Assembly: GCF_030506285.1 (NCBI RefSeq)
Contig: NZ_CP119422.1
Span: 4,451,501 to 4,515,500 of the forward strand
Direction of reading: 5' to 3'
DNA: 64,000 nt
DNA from: Catalinimonas niigatensis
GTDB lineage: Bacteria; Bacteroidota; Bacteroidia; Cytophagales; Cyclobacteriaceae
In this document: piece by piece, positions 8,282 through 18,327 of the stretch
Layout of the letters: every line of letters starts with the position of its first letter
How positions within the stretch are numbered: position 1 is the stretch's first letter
Program-made: the position numbers and the translations under genes
Notes under the pieces: model-generated
Told to the model about the DNA's origin: nothing
Seen by the model: only the letters and a program-made list of their open reading frames with translations
Databases searched by the model: none

Positions 8282-11200
8282 TCAGGTTTCAAGAGGTATA
8301 TAGATATAGTAGCTTGTGCCCTCATTGGGTGCTGAGTGTACTTCTATCTTTCCTTTTAGTAGATGCACGCGTGAATGTATATTGCGTAGCCCTAAACCAG
8401 AGGTAATGATCTCTATCTCAAAACCCTTTCCATCATCTCCTAATGTCAGTACAAGCCCATTTGTGGCACCTTCAATATCTAGTGTCATCTGACTGGCCTG
8501 AGCGTGTTTGATCACATTGTGTACCAGCTCCTGCACGATACGGTAGACATTCAGCATAATTAATTCTGATAAATCCTCCGGCACAGAGGCATGGGTAAAA
8601 CGGATATCCAGGGCGCTGGCTATTGCCTGACGGCGCAGTAGTATTTCCAGCACTTCTACCAGCGACTTATGCTGGATATCGGGCGGCATCAGGTTATAGG
8701 CAATTCTACGTATCTCCTGACAGCTTTCATCCAGCAACTGGTTGGAATTCTCAAAGAGTTCATATTTGCCTGTGATATGATCTTCTATCTGAGAGAAATT
8801 CAGCTTAACCAGCGAAAGCATCTGTCCCAGATGATCGTGCAACTCTTCGGCAATGCGTTTGCGTTCTTTTTCCTGCGCTTCCATCATGGCTTCTACCCTG
8901 CGCTGCTGCTGCTGCTTCAGTTCCATATTGAGCTGCTGCAGGTTTTCATACATACCCGCATGGCTCAAAGAAACGCCTGCCTGGGCAAAAATGAGCTGTA
9001 GCATTGGGTTATTCAATACTGAAGCAGGCTCTGGCACTCCTTCCAGATATACATAAGCAATGGCTTCCTGCTGGTAGATGATAGGTATCCCTACTGCTGT
9101 TTTTATATGGTTAAGGTTAAAATAACTCTGATCAGGAGAAGGGCTGCTTGTTTGCGTACTGTCCACCATACTAGCTTGGGGCTGCTTCAGCATTTCATAA
9201 ACAAAGTGCCGGGGAAGCTGATTCAGATACTGGGCAAGAGAAGTGGCAGGGATGCTCCAGCCTTCCTGCTCAAAATCAGCCAACACTTTCCACCCTACGG
9301 TCTGGCGGAGCAAAAATACGCCCCGTCCGGCTTTCGTTCTGTGTACGCTGATTTGTAATAGGGCTTTGACCAGATCCGATAGTTGTAAAGATTGGGAAAG
9401 CTGCCGTATGTCTTCATAAGCCGTGGTTTTTTCAGGTAACAGGGAGGCTTCATAGACTGACAAGCTGTGTAAGAGGTCAGGATAACGCTTGAGCAACCAT
9501 TGCTTCTTACCCTCGGCCTGCCAGACCTCATAGTAATGAAGAGCCTCCTGTAAATATCTGTAGGCTTTGCGTTTCTTGCCCAAACTATAAAGATAATGAC
9601 CGGCAAGCTCTGAGGCCAAAGCAGCTACGGAAGTAAAGTTTTGCTTTTCAGCTTCTTCCTGAGCTTTGTCATACCACGCTATGGCCTGACTTTTTTTACC
9701 CTGGCATTTGGCAATGCCTGCTTTGATCAGCCATACTTTATGCTGATAGTTGCCAGAACGATACGTGGCCAGATGGGCAAAAATTTTCAGCTTATCTTTG
9801 ACCCTTTGCTGCCAGTCTTCCGGAGCATTTTGCCTGCGATAAGCCATTTCAATAAGGAGTAGCGCATAATAGAAATCATGCTCCATACCAATCTGAAAAG
9901 CTTCGTAGAGTTGGTAAACCTGCTCGCATATCTGGGCATTGCGGAGGGCCTTGTCATACTGCTCCGTCATAAAATACAGCTTCTCTTTGACCAGAGAAAA
10001 GTGAAAGCGACAGTTGGTATTGTATTTGGCTTCTTCAATCAACGAATGGCTGAAAGTGAATTTCCCTTCTGCAAAGCCTGGCTTTTTGCCACTCATGTAC
10101 TGCACAAATGCGGTATGGCTGCGGTTGACGAAGTGTACATGCTGCTGTCGGAGTGTAGGCGTAGCATAGGCATGCCGGAGGAGAGGTGTGCCCAGATAAA
10201 TTTCAAACAATCGCGCATTGGTCATGCAAAAAACAGCATAATTAAGGTCTCCTTGTTCCAGAGAAAACTGCGTGGATTCATCAAGTCGCCGGATACTTTC
10301 CTGGTAATGATGCTGCCAGTTGTAAAAATTAAGTGTTGCCAGATGAAATATCGCATGCCTCATCCGTTGATAGGGCTCACGTTGTACCATATACAAGGCA
10401 ATATTTCCTAATTGAATGGCGATTGCTATACCGTTTTTCTGCGCACTCATCGCCCAGACTGAGGAAGCAAAGAGTGCCGGTGTTACAGGAGTATAGCCTT
10501 TCTTCATGCATAAGTAAAGACTTGCCAGCGCAATGCATTTTGACTTCTGTATGTGAACAAAAAACACCAGCGGCAAAGCTTGCACGATAAAATGCATCAT
10601 CGTTTGATAAGCCTTGTCTTCATTGATCGGGCGCTGCCTGATGGCTTCAATTCCTTCTTTAAATATACGTTTTTTGATGCGCAGGCATAGTTTATACATA
10701 TATTGGTCAAAGTCTGCTTTTGGAATATCAATACCATACTGCTGTAGCACTTCCTCTGTAATTTGCATTCCTTTTTCCAGGTATGCAGGTGCATTTTTGA
10801 GGTTAGACCATGCAACACAAATTTTGAGGCTAAGGGTGTAGGCTTGTAAACGCATCAAAAGGTCTTGTGTCTGGGATAGCACTTCTTCTGTTCTGGCAAG
10901 CGCCGACATAAAATCCTGAAGAAGCAGTTCACATTCCGCAATCTCCAGCAGGATTTGCAACCGCCATTGCTGAAGGGATTTTAGCTCAGCTACCATCGGA
11001 AGCTGGGCATACAGCCGCTGCATTTTATGCTCCTGATTTATGGAAGGCTTATGGGTAAGGCAGTATGCAAAGTACTGTTTTGCCTTGTCAAAAGCCATTT
11101 TTTTGCGGTACACTCTTGCTCCAATCCAGTTGGCATACCAAAGAGCATCCTGCTCTGCAGAAGATAACAGGGGGAGCGCCAGGTTGAGGTGGTTCAGCAT

Positions 11201-12523
11201 ATCCAGAAACTGCGGATGCCTGCCCGACCATTGCACCTCTTGATTCAGGCTGAGTGCATAGCGATGATGGATTTGCTGCTTTTCCAGGTCGCTCAGCAGA
11301 GACTCTGCCGCTGTGAATACATTGTCATGAATAAAGAAACACTCCTTCTCATCGCTGTGAAGCACTTTTTCTTTCTGCAATTGTGCCAGCCCTTCTGTAA
11401 TGTCTGTTGTAGAGTTGTCCAGTAACTTTCGGAGGGAATTTTCAGTAAAAGAAAAGCCAAGTATGGCCCCTGTACCCGCAATTTGCTTACAAACTGCCGA
11501 TAAATGATTGAGGCGGTAGATGATCAGGCGGATGGCATCCTGGTTTTTTTGAATCCGTGGTAGTTTATTCCACTTGAGTTTCAGTTGTACATGAGGTTCA
11601 AACACTATCATACCTTCCTTTTGTATCCAGGAAATGATTTCCTGCGCTGCAAAGGGGTTTCCGGCACTGGCCTGGTAAAAATATTCCATAAAAGCAGCCT
11701 GTTCGCTTTCTGCGATGGTCCATTCTGCCGGAATAAGAAACTGTAGGTCTTGTGCTTTTAGGGGCGAAATCTCCCAGTGATGAATGGTATGAAATGTCTG
11801 TAATTTGGAGAGATAGGGCTTTACGTCTTCATACAACTCGGTACGGTATGCTCCAATAATTTGCACATTGGGAAGTTCGTATAATTTAAGCAGATCAAGC
11901 AGCAGGTTAAGTGTGGTGGCATCTACCCACTGCCAGTCATCCCAAAAGAAAATAAGTTTATATCCACTTTCAGTGATGGCCCGCAAAAGCTTATGGAAAA
12001 AGTAAGCAAATTGCTGCCTGGCCTGGTTTCCATCATGGCTTGCCAGGCTGTTGCCCTCTGAGTTTCTATGCCCTACCAGCCACTCCAGTTCTTCCAGAAT
12101 TTCACTGAGGATGTAGCCCTGCTTTCCTACAGCTTGTTGTATGTTGGTCCTGAGCAACTGAAGTTCTTCATCCGAAAGATAGAGCAGTTGGTTGACCCAA
12201 TGGGTAAAGCTTCGCCTGAGCACGGCATAGGGCTTCCTAAGGATAGAAGTGCTACCTTTGGCACGCAGCACAAAAACACGTTCACCTCCCGTTTCACTTA
12301 AAGCACGATGGATCAGGCTGGTTTTGCCAATACCGGCAGGCCCAGAAACAAACAAAAGGTTAGCATCCTCCCGAGGGGGATGACGCAGTGCCTGTACGAT
12401 AGCCTGAAGTTCGGAGGTCCTTCCATAGAGCGAACTGTACTCTTGCTGTATTATAGGAGGAGAAAAGGATGAGGTATTAGTGTGATCAGATGTAGGCGCT
12501 CCTTCTTTCAGTACATGTTCCAT
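8282..12523 (-). CDS. Giant AAA-ATPase/TPR/GAF histidine kinase (1413 aa)
   Basis: Domain order: an AAA_16/STAND-like ATPase (about 30-350) with Walker A GPAGIGKT at 61-68 and a Walker B-like LIFFWDDWQWVD at about 190; a long alpha-helical, TPR-like region (about 400-1000); a GAF-like domain (about 1020-1170); a coiled coil; a HisKA_3 dimerisation domain with phosphoacceptor H1229 in ELHDHLGQ; and a HATPase_c domain with N-box (ELVHNVIKHA) and GDDGKGF. No membrane segment is present, so it is a cytoplasmic sensor. The architecture matches the multidomain kinases that lack the N-terminal Ser/Thr kinase of the related STAND kinases. It is 11 bases downstream of an alpha/beta hydrolase gene and upstream of its probable response regulator, indicating one operon. 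The signal is unknown. Confidence 0.9.
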   Translation of the reverse strand: MEHVLKEGAPTSDHTNTSSFSPPIIQQEYSSLYGRTSELQAIVQALRHPPREDANLLFVSGPAGIGKTSLIHRALSETGGERVFVLRAKGSTSILRKPYAVLRRSFTHWVNQLLYLSDEELQLLRTNIQQAVGKQGYILSEILEELEWLVGHRNSEGNSLASHDGNQARQQFAYFFHKLLRAITESGYKLIFFWDDWQWVDATTLNLLLDLLKLYELPNVQIIGAYRTELYEDVKPYLSKLQTFHTIHHWEISPLKAQDLQFLIPAEWTIAESEQAAFMEYFYQASAGNPFAAQEIISWIQKEGMIVFEPHVQLKLKWNKLPRIQKNQDAIRLIIYRLNHLSAVCKQIAGTGAILGFSFTENSLRKLLDNSTTDITEGLAQLQKEKVLHSDEKECFFIHDNVFTAAESLLSDLEKQQIHHRYALSLNQEVQWSGRHPQFLDMLNHLNLALPLLSSAEQDALWYANWIGARVYRKKMAFDKAKQYFAYCLTHKPSINQEHKMQRLYAQLPMVAELKSLQQWRLQILLEIAECELLLQDFMSALARTEEVLSQTQDLLMRLQAYTLSLKICVAWSNLKNAPAYLEKGMQITEEVLQQYGIDIPKADFDQYMYKLCLRIKKRIFKEGIEAIRQRPINEDKAYQTMMHFIVQALPLVFFVHIQKSKCIALASLYLCMKKGYTPVTPALFASSVWAMSAQKNGIAIAIQLGNIALYMVQREPYQRMRHAIFHLATLNFYNWQHHYQESIRRLDESTQFSLEQGDLNYAVFCMTNARLFEIYLGTPLLRHAYATPTLRQQHVHFVNRSHTAFVQYMSGKKPGFAEGKFTFSHSLIEEAKYNTNCRFHFSLVKEKLYFMTEQYDKALRNAQICEQVYQLYEAFQIGMEHDFYYALLLIEMAYRRQNAPEDWQQRVKDKLKIFAHLATYRSGNYQHKVWLIKAGIAKCQGKKSQAIAWYDKAQEEAEKQNFTSVAALASELAGHYLYSLGKKRKAYRYLQEALHYYEVWQAEGKKQWLLKRYPDLLHSLSVYEASLLPEKTTAYEDIRQLSQSLQLSDLVKALLQISVHRTKAGRGVFLLRQTVGWKVLADFEQEGWSIPATSLAQYLNQLPRHFVYEMLKQPQASMVDSTQTSSPSPDQSYFNLNHIKTAVGIPIIYQQEAIAYVYLEGVPEPASVLNNPMLQLIFAQAGVSLSHAGMYENLQQLNMELKQQQQRRVEAMMEAQEKERKRIAEELHDHLGQMLSLVKLNFSQIEDHITGKYELFENSNQLLDESCQEIRRIAYNLMPPDIQHKSLVEVLEILLRRQAIASALDIRFTHASVPEDLSELIMLNVYRIVQELVHNVIKHAQASQMTLDIEGATNGLVLTLGDDGKGFEIEIITSGLGLRNIHSRVHLLKGKIEVHSAPNEGTSYYIYIPLET

Positions 12524-12534
12524 AGCAAAAGCTT

Positions 12535-13371
12535 TTAGGCAAATTGTCCTTTCAATAAATCATTGAAAAACGCTGGATTTTCATATGAGGCCAAATGCCC
12601 TGCCTGTGGGATTTCCATGATGCTGCAGTCATCCGGAAGCTGAAGTGACTGGAAATAAGCAGGATTAACGATCTGTTCTTTTTCACCATACGCCAGCAGC
12701 ACCGGGACAAAAGATGAATGTATAAGGGCTACCTCATCCTGATACTGCCCTGTCAGTGTGTTCTGGATGAAGGTGATACGCGCCAGAGGATCGGTTTGAC
12801 GGTAAGTTTCCGGCAGCAAGGGCCAGGCTTCTCCTCCTGGGCGTACCATACTCATGCTCAGTGCTTCCAAAGCTTCGTCAGTAGCCTGCTCCTGAAAGAG
12901 CAGCGCAGCATTTGGGTTAGGCAGGAAAGGCTGGCCCTGGTCCCAGGGTTTTTGCAAGGGCGGGGTACCCACTACCACTACTCCCCGACACGTGAACTCA
13001 CTCAAAAAAGGTAACAACTCAAGCACTACATGTCCTCCCAGAGAATGACCGATCAGCACAAAAGAAACTATTTTTTGTTGGTTAAGCAGGTCAAGGATTA
13101 CCTGCCCATAGGCCGAAAGACTATAGCTACTGATGGGATCAGCGGCAGGCTCAGACTGGCCATGTCCTGGCAGGTCCAGGGCCAGGAGGTTGAAGTAGCG
13201 GGATAAATCACTTTCAAACTGTGGCTGCCAGAACCGGGAGGATAGAGAATTACCATGAATAAAAATCAGGGTAGTGGGCTGAGCCGAATATTGGGATGTC
13301 ACATATATATGGTGCTTCCCAAGCAGTAGCATACTCTCTTGCATACAGGAAAATTTAATAAAGTTATGCAA
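12535..13371 (-). CDS. Alpha/beta hydrolase
   Basis: A 278-residue alpha/beta hydrolase with oxyanion-hole motif IFIHGNS (37-43), LDLPGHGQS, nucleophile S110 in GHSLGG, and a C-terminal IPQAGHLASYENP histidine region. The predicted cytoplasmic enzyme would hydrolyse an ester, lactone or similar small molecule; the substrate is not indicated. The start used here is the upstream ATG; a second ATG at residue 10 (MQESM) would also give a complete fold. The stop is 11 bases before the start of the giant kinase gene, so the hydrolase is probably the first gene of that operon. It may make or remove a signal that the kinase senses, which is inference only. Confidence 0.85.
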   Translation of the reverse strand: MHNFIKFSCMQESMLLLGKHHIYVTSQYSAQPTTLIFIHGNSLSSRFWQPQFESDLSRYFNLLALDLPGHGQSEPAADPISSYSLSAYGQVILDLLNQQKIVSFVLIGHSLGGHVVLELLPFLSEFTCRGVVVVGTPPLQKPWDQGQPFLPNPNAALLFQEQATDEALEALSMSMVRPGGEAWPLLPETYRQTDPLARITFIQNTLTGQYQDEVALIHSSFVPVLLAYGEKEQIVNPAYFQSLQLPDDCSIMEIPQAGHLASYENPAFFNDLLKGQFA

Positions 13372-13745
13372 AAGAAGAGTCTGATAATTAACAATTAGTT
13401 GGAATTTTTTTTATTCAAAACAAACTTTTTATGCTGCTCAAAAACTTCAAATAAGATAACATAGGCAAAGAAAAATCATCACTTAGGTGTTAGTAGAAGA
13501 GCCTGATTTAAGCAAACCACATTTTCCCTAGGAACTAACCTGATACTGCTTGTGAAAAGAGATCAAAAACTCACATTGTCTGCTTGATCTTACTTCAGGC
13601 CTTATAAGCTTTACTACTCTATCTTACTTTGAAAATACCCTGTAGACAGTAGGCAATACACCGCATTGCTGGTATTCTTCATGATCATTTTTCTTTTCAG
13701 TTTTGCATTATGTCTCCATGTGCGATAACATAAATTTCTGAATGT
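13372..13745. other. Intergenic region, no gene seen
   Basis: This 374-base AT-rich stretch separates divergent genes. It should contain the promoters of the hydrolase-kinase operon (minus) and of the plus-strand lipoprotein, but I found no clean Bacteroidota promoter match and no repeat. An open frame at 13614-14051 on the minus strand overlaps the lipoprotein gene and looks like a shadow. Confidence 0.5.
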
Positions 13746-14504
13746 ATGAAAAATATGATCTGGCTTTTTGTAAGCGTTTTTATATGTCTCTCTGCCTGCA
13801 CCACACCTCAGATGCTGTTGAAGGAACCTCTTGCCAGTGAAGCTTTGCCTATGCCTGTAAAAGGACGACAGGGCTGGCTGATCAACCAGAAGCTTTCTTT
13901 TGGCCATTACCAGACCGACCGTGTGGAAAGGGGTTGGACTTTCAGCTATGGCATAGATGTATGGTTGACAGAACTGCAGGGTGCCCGACAAAAGTTTAGC
14001 TTTACACTTCAGAATGAAAAAGGGCAGAAATACACGGTAATGAGTGCGCACCAGCTTCGCGGCCTTAAGATTCCAGTAGATCGTTTTACACCCAGAGCCA
14101 AACCGGCAGTGCAGGAATTACTTTCCTTTACTGTACAAACCCAAGACATGATGGCGGCCACGCTTTATGACCATCAGCAGCAACAGTATTGGCATATGCT
14201 GATGATGCACCCTGATGATTTCAGGAAAACCGGCAAATACGTAGGCCTGTTGACCAGCGGTACCCAATCTCCCATTCAGATTGTGCCGGTACGTAAACTT
14301 GCCGGACAGAAAAGCTGGGGAGGAGATATTGTAGGCTTTGAGTTTCAGCAGGATGGACAGGCAATCGCGGCAGTGGAACTGCTGAACCAGGGAAAAGTAT
14401 GGATAGACTATACTTTGGCAGATGATATGCAGTCATTACTTGCTGCCGCCTGCGCCACACTTTTGCTACAGCAGGAAATTGAATTACCCTCCGAGCAGAT
14501 ATAG
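13746..14504 (+). CDS. Lipoprotein of unknown function, 252 aa
   Basis: The N-terminus is a lipoprotein signal (VFICLSAC at about 11-18), so the protein is exported and lipid-anchored. The body is soluble, with no recognised domain; it contains recurring beta-strand-like segments (WTFSYGIDVWLTELQ, KYTVMSAHQLRGLKI, SWGGDIVGFEFQQDGQ) and ends in a helical LLAAACATLLLQQE. I do not know its function. It is followed by a leader region containing the AACACCATAA-type intergenic repeat and then by a small PKD lipoprotein gene on the same strand. Confidence 0.6.
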   Translation: MKNMIWLFVSVFICLSACTTPQMLLKEPLASEALPMPVKGRQGWLINQKLSFGHYQTDRVERGWTFSYGIDVWLTELQGARQKFSFTLQNEKGQKYTVMSAHQLRGLKIPVDRFTPRAKPAVQELLSFTVQTQDMMAATLYDHQQQQYWHMLMMHPDDFRKTGKYVGLLTSGTQSPIQIVPVRKLAGQKSWGGDIVGFEFQQDGQAIAAVELLNQGKVWIDYTLADDMQSLLAAACATLLLQQEIELPSEQI

Positions 14505-14535
14505 GGGTGCGATAGTGTTAGGTTGTTATAGTTGT

Positions 14536-14600
14536 TGGTGTTATGCTTTAAATGATCATATACAAACTTTCATCAAAAACCATAGCACTATAACACCATA
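14536..14600. repeat. Imperfect inverted repeat with AACACCATAA-type motif
   Basis: GGTGTTAT at about 14538 pairs with ATAACACC at about 14592, with a long AT-rich middle. The same short sequence family recurs in the intergenic regions at about 1950-2025 and 3975-3992, suggesting a dispersed intergenic repeat. Confidence 0.45.
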
Positions 14601-14732
14601 AAATAAAAATACCAGCAATACGGTAGACAGAACACCCCCCATCGGGTATTTCCCAGCTTCTCCTTTCTTTGGAAATTTGTACTGTGCTTGCTCATATCGA
14701 GTTTGAATATTTAACATCAATCCAAAATTTAG

Positions 14733-15119
14733 ATGAAACGCCTTGTATTTATATGTTTTTGTCTGTGGACAATGACTTTACTGATCAGCTGCCAGGAAGA
14801 GGAAGATATAAACTTGCCCTCTTCCCATCCCCTCAAAGCCTTTGCTGGAGAAGATCAGGAAGTGGAGGTGAATAGACAGATCATACTGGATGGTGCAGCT
14901 TCTCAGGATGGAAACTACAAGCCACGTGCATATGTATGGACTGTCCTGAGCAAACCCGAGGGTAGCCAGGTGGTATTAGAAAATGCCCATAAAGCTCAGG
15001 CTTCTTTCACTCCCGATCAGGCAGGCGAATATACTTTTAAACTCAAAGTGTATAATATCATTGGCAACGAACATGCGGATAAAGTAACGATTAGAGTAAA
15101 ACCTTCAGGCCAGAAATAG
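14733..15119 (+). CDS. Small stand-alone PKD-domain lipoprotein
   Basis: A 128-residue protein: lipoprotein signal with cysteine in LLISC (about 16-20), a short linker, and one PKD domain (about 32-125). The domain shows AGEDQEV, LDGAASQDGN, YVWTV and AGEYTFKLKVYN, the same pattern as the N-terminal PKD domain of the 686-residue lipoprotein at 5099-7159. PKD domains are beta-sandwiches that mediate protein-protein or glycan contacts on the cell surface. Its small size and absence of any other domain suggest a displayed adhesion or docking module. It may be a partial duplicate of the larger gene. Confidence 0.75.
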   Translation: MKRLVFICFCLWTMTLLISCQEEEDINLPSSHPLKAFAGEDQEVEVNRQIILDGAASQDGNYKPRAYVWTVLSKPEGSQVVLENAHKAQASFTPDQAGEYTFKLKVYNIIGNEHADKVTIRVKPSGQK

Positions 15120-15343
15120 AACAATAGCCGTTATTACAGTTACTGAGGATTAGCATTTCATCATTCACTTGTTGTCATTGCGAGTTATGGTCAGTTTGGT
15201 TGGGGGAAGTCTTATGCCCCGTAGTGAAATCAGATAATAACAAGTTAAAGCCAGGGCAGTTAATGAAAAGACAAATATCTTTTGTACTTTTTGTGATCAA
15301 GGACGTAAGTCTGAGTTTTTCTGCAAAAATAACAACCTAACTG

Positions 15344-16564
15344 ATGGCAAAACTTGATCTTTCAGCATTCTGGTCCTCTTTCTCAGCCCAGTTGATGAGC
15401 CAAGGTACAGCAGACAGTACTAGCATAGCCCCTGCTTCCAAAAAAACTGTTCCACCCATTGTAGCTGATAAGCCCAGGCGTCTGCTTTCCATTGATGCTT
15501 TGCGGGGCTTCGATATGCTGTTCATTTCCGGAGCGGGTACATTTTTGCTCTTACTTGAAGGCAAGACAGGTTTGGCCTGGGTAGATGCCATTGCGCTACA
15601 GATGGAACATCCGGGCTGGAATGGCTTCACTTTCTATGATTTCATCTTTCCACTCTTCCTGTTTATCGCCGGTGTGTCCCTGCCTTTCTCTCTCAACAAA
15701 GCTTTGTCTTTGGGGATGAGCAAAACAGAAATCTACCAGAAAGCTTTTCGCCGCATGCTGATTCTCATTGCACTGGGTATCTTATATAAAAATGCTCCTA
15801 TCCCCCTTTTTGAGCCTTCTCAGATCCGCTTAGGCAGTGTGTTGGGAAGAATAGGTCTGGCAGGTTTTGTTACCACAATACTTTATTTGAATTTTTCTTC
15901 CAAAGCCCGCTTTATGTGGATAGGAGGCATATTACTGCTTTATTATGCAGCCCTCTTCCTTATTCCTGTACCTGGCTATGGGGCAGGCGATCTTTCTTTT
16001 GAAGGCAATCTGGTAGGCTGGTTTGACCGTACTTTTCTGCCCGGCAGATTGCTGCAAGGCACATATGATGAATTAGGCTTACTTACCCAGCTGCCAGCCC
16101 TCTGCCTGACCGTGCTGGGTGCCGCCGCCGGAGAGATATTAAGCGCCAGCCAAAAAGACAGCAAAAAATTGCAGCATCTTATCATAGGCGGAGTAATTTG
16201 TGTAGGCTTAGGACTATTGTGGAGTTTGCACTTCCCGATCAACAAACATTTGTGGAGCAGTTCCTTTATCCTGCTTACCGGAGGCCTGGCTTTTCTGGTA
16301 TTGAGCTTGTTCTACTGGATCATAGATATACTCAAGTATCAGCGCTGGGCATTTTTCTTTAAGGTAATAGGCATGAATTCGCTTACTATTTATCTGGCTT
16401 ACCGCTTTATCAATTTTGGAAATACTTCCCGCTTGCTTTTTGGAGGTATCTATGCTCCTACACCGGAAGCCTGGCATGAGGTGTTCCAGGCATTTGGTGC
16501 CCTGGCACTGGTCTGGCTGTTCCTGTATTTTTTGTATCGGAAAAAACTGTTTTTGAAGATTTAA
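15344..16564 (+). CDS. Membrane acyltransferase, NagX / HGSNAT-like (DUF5009 type)
   Basis: A 406-residue integral membrane protein. After a 40-residue hydrophilic N-terminus it begins with RRLLSIDALRGFDML, the characteristic start of the COG4299 family related to heparan-alpha-glucosaminide N-acetyltransferase, and then has roughly ten hydrophobic segments, including FYDFIFPLFLFIAGVSLPFSL. The family includes transmembrane enzymes that acetylate amino sugars and bacterial homologues of unclear substrate, often encoded near glycan-degradation genes. The N-terminal 40 residues are unusual and may reflect an early start; an internal ATG at residue 18 is possible. It is not obviously in an operon: the PKD gene lies 224 bases upstream and the next gene is on the opposite strand. 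Confidence 0.82.
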   Translation: MAKLDLSAFWSSFSAQLMSQGTADSTSIAPASKKTVPPIVADKPRRLLSIDALRGFDMLFISGAGTFLLLLEGKTGLAWVDAIALQMEHPGWNGFTFYDFIFPLFLFIAGVSLPFSLNKALSLGMSKTEIYQKAFRRMLILIALGILYKNAPIPLFEPSQIRLGSVLGRIGLAGFVTTILYLNFSSKARFMWIGGILLLYYAALFLIPVPGYGAGDLSFEGNLVGWFDRTFLPGRLLQGTYDELGLLTQLPALCLTVLGAAAGEILSASQKDSKKLQHLIIGGVICVGLGLLWSLHFPINKHLWSSSFILLTGGLAFLVLSLFYWIIDILKYQRWAFFFKVIGMNSLTIYLAYRFINFGNTSRLLFGGIYAPTPEAWHEVFQAFGALALVWLFLYFLYRKKLFLKI

Positions 16565-16624
16565 CAGAACGCATGTTCAAAAATTAAACTTATGAAGAAG
16601 TAGACCTTATCAACTTTGTTTTCT

Positions 16625-16945
16625 TTATTCCTGTCCACGTTGTTGTTTCATGATCTTGTAGTAGTTTTTCAGGTTCCTGTTTAGTTTTAAGAACCTGAAA
16701 ATTCCTATCACAAGGAAGATCACAGTAAGTACCAGGGCCAGGTGCCCAACAATTTTCAGATCATCAAAACCCTCAAGCTGTAAAAGTGCAATGCCTCCAA
16801 TCAGCAAGTACAGCGAAGTGCGGATGTAAGAAAGCAGCGTACGCTCATTGGCAAGTTTTGTGCGCTCCATAGCCAGATAATCCCTGAGAATGATCTCTTC
16901 TTTGGGTTCAAATTTTTTGGAAAAACTTATCAGGTTTTTTAACAT
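16625..16945 (-). CDS. DUF202 (YidH-family) inner-membrane protein
   Basis: A 106-residue protein with the DUF202 signature (REYLA-type DYLAMERTKLANERTLLSYIRTSLYL at 25-52) followed by three hydrophobic helices. The family is small and membrane-bound, of unknown biochemical role; E. coli YidH is a relative. It is the last gene in a convergent pair with the membrane acyltransferase, with 60 bases between stops, and shows no nearby partner. Confidence 0.85.
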   Translation of the reverse strand: MLKNLISFSKKFEPKEEIILRDYLAMERTKLANERTLLSYIRTSLYLLIGGIALLQLEGFDDLKIVGHLALVLTVIFLVIGIFRFLKLNRNLKNYYKIMKQQRGQE

Positions 16946-17307
16946 AGCTTAGTGTCTCAAAATGGAAAAACAAAGGTATAATAAGAGAAGCAGCTATCCA
17001 TCAAATAATGTTCAAAGGAGGGGGTATTTCTGAAGAGTCACTCCTAAAAGTGTTAGAATATCATCAATCAGGTTAAATATTGAGCAAAGCAAGATGCTAT
17101 GAAGCTTAGGGAATAGAAAAAAAGCATACTGTAGGAATTATTCTGAATTACAAGATTGTCAAGCCGCCAGAAAAGCGATGCTATTTTTTTGTTAGGTTGA
17201 TAATACATTCAACTTCCCGTGTTTCAAGTCAACCAAGAATTGACTCTACAACTCATCTCAACATCCAAAACTTTAAACTTTCGTTACTTTAAGAAAAAAT
17301 CATTCTT
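16946..17307. other. Intergenic region, no gene seen
   Basis: This 362-base AT-rich stretch separates the divergent DUF202 and pirin genes. No open frame, RNA gene or repeat is apparent. Confidence 0.5.
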
Positions 17308-18327
17308 ATGAATCAATCAGCAATTATAAGTATCAAAGCTTTGGGGTTTCCATGGGAAACCAGTGATCCGTTTCTTTTTTGTGTACATCATGAAGACTTC
17401 TACCCGCAGGGAAATGACGATATGGGGCCTAAAGCCTCTCTGTCTGGCAGAAATATAGGGCAGGATTTTACCGGTAAAGATGGCTGGCGCATGTACCACG
17501 GTAGTAAAGTACCCGGATTTCCTGCGCATCCGCACCGGGGTTTTGAAACGGTGACCATTGTTCGCAAAGGTTTGATTGACCACTCCGATTCTCTGGGCGC
17601 TGCCGGACGCTTTGGCAATGGCGATGTGCAGTGGATGACCGCCGGAAAGGGCGTGCAGCATTCGGAGATGTTTCCCCTGCTTAAAGCGGACGAAGATAAT
17701 CCTCTGGAACTTTTCCAGATATGGCTTAACTTGCCGAGGGCCAAGAAAACGGCGGAACCACACTTTGCTATGCTTTGGAATGATACTATTCCCCAGTATG
17801 AAGCATCGGATGCAGCAGGAAAAAAAATTGTGATAGAAATTATTGCCGGGCAACTGGAGGGATTGCGGGCACCCGACCCTGCTCCTAACTCCTGGGCAGC
17901 TGATCCTGCCAACGAAGTCGCTATCTGGAATATGAAGCTGGAAGCCGGTGTACAATGGACATTGCCCGCTGCTAAGCATCCGGTAAACCGCACACTTTAT
18001 TTCTATAAGGGCAGTGTACTGAAAGTAGAGGGGCAGGAGGTATCTCCTTCCCAATCCATCAAAGTACATGCAGATCAGGAGATAGTGCTGGAGAATGGCG
18101 ATCAGGAGGCATATATCCTGCTGCTACAGGGTAAGCCGATTGATGAGCCGGTAGTGCAGTATGGTCCTTTTGTAGCCAACACCGAAGGAGAGATCAGGCA
18201 GGCGATGCAGGATTTTCAGCAGACCGAATTCGGAGGATGGCCCTGGCCTTCACACGAAAACGTACATCCCCGCTCCAAAGGTCGCTTTGCCAGATTTGCC
18301 GACGGCAAAGTGGTGGAGAAGGATTAA
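17308..18327 (+). CDS. Pirin-family protein
   Basis: A 339-residue bicupin. The N-terminal cupin shows the pirin metal site: H74 and H76 in [10 protein letters not shown], and H118 and E120 in GVQHSEMF, which bind one Fe(II). The C-terminal cupin lacks metal ligands, as is usual. Bacterial pirins include quercetin dioxygenases and redox or regulatory proteins, and the in vivo role here is not indicated. An ATG start is followed by a normal family N-terminus. A stable hairpin at 18343-18373 follows the stop codon. Confidence 0.88.
   Translation: MNQSAIISIKALGFPWETSDPFLFCVHHEDFYPQGNDDMGPKASLSGRNIGQDFTGKDGWRMYHGSKVPGFPAHPHRGFETVTIVRKGLIDHSDSLGAAGRFGNGDVQWMTAGKGVQHSEMFPLLKADEDNPLELFQIWLNLPRAKKTAEPHFAMLWNDTIPQYEASDAAGKKIVIEIIAGQLEGLRAPDPAPNSWAADPANEVAIWNMKLEAGVQWTLPAAKHPVNRTLYFYKGSVLKVEGQEVSPSQSIKVHADQEIVLENGDQEAYILLLQGKPIDEPVVQYGPFVANTEGEIRQAMQDFQQTEFGGWPWPSHENVHPRSKGRFARFADGKVVEKD

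Noticed and set aside
8107-8406. Short open frames on both strands near 8.1-8.4 kb
   Set aside because: They overlap the ends of the response regulator and the kinase gene in other frames and have no protein-like pattern.
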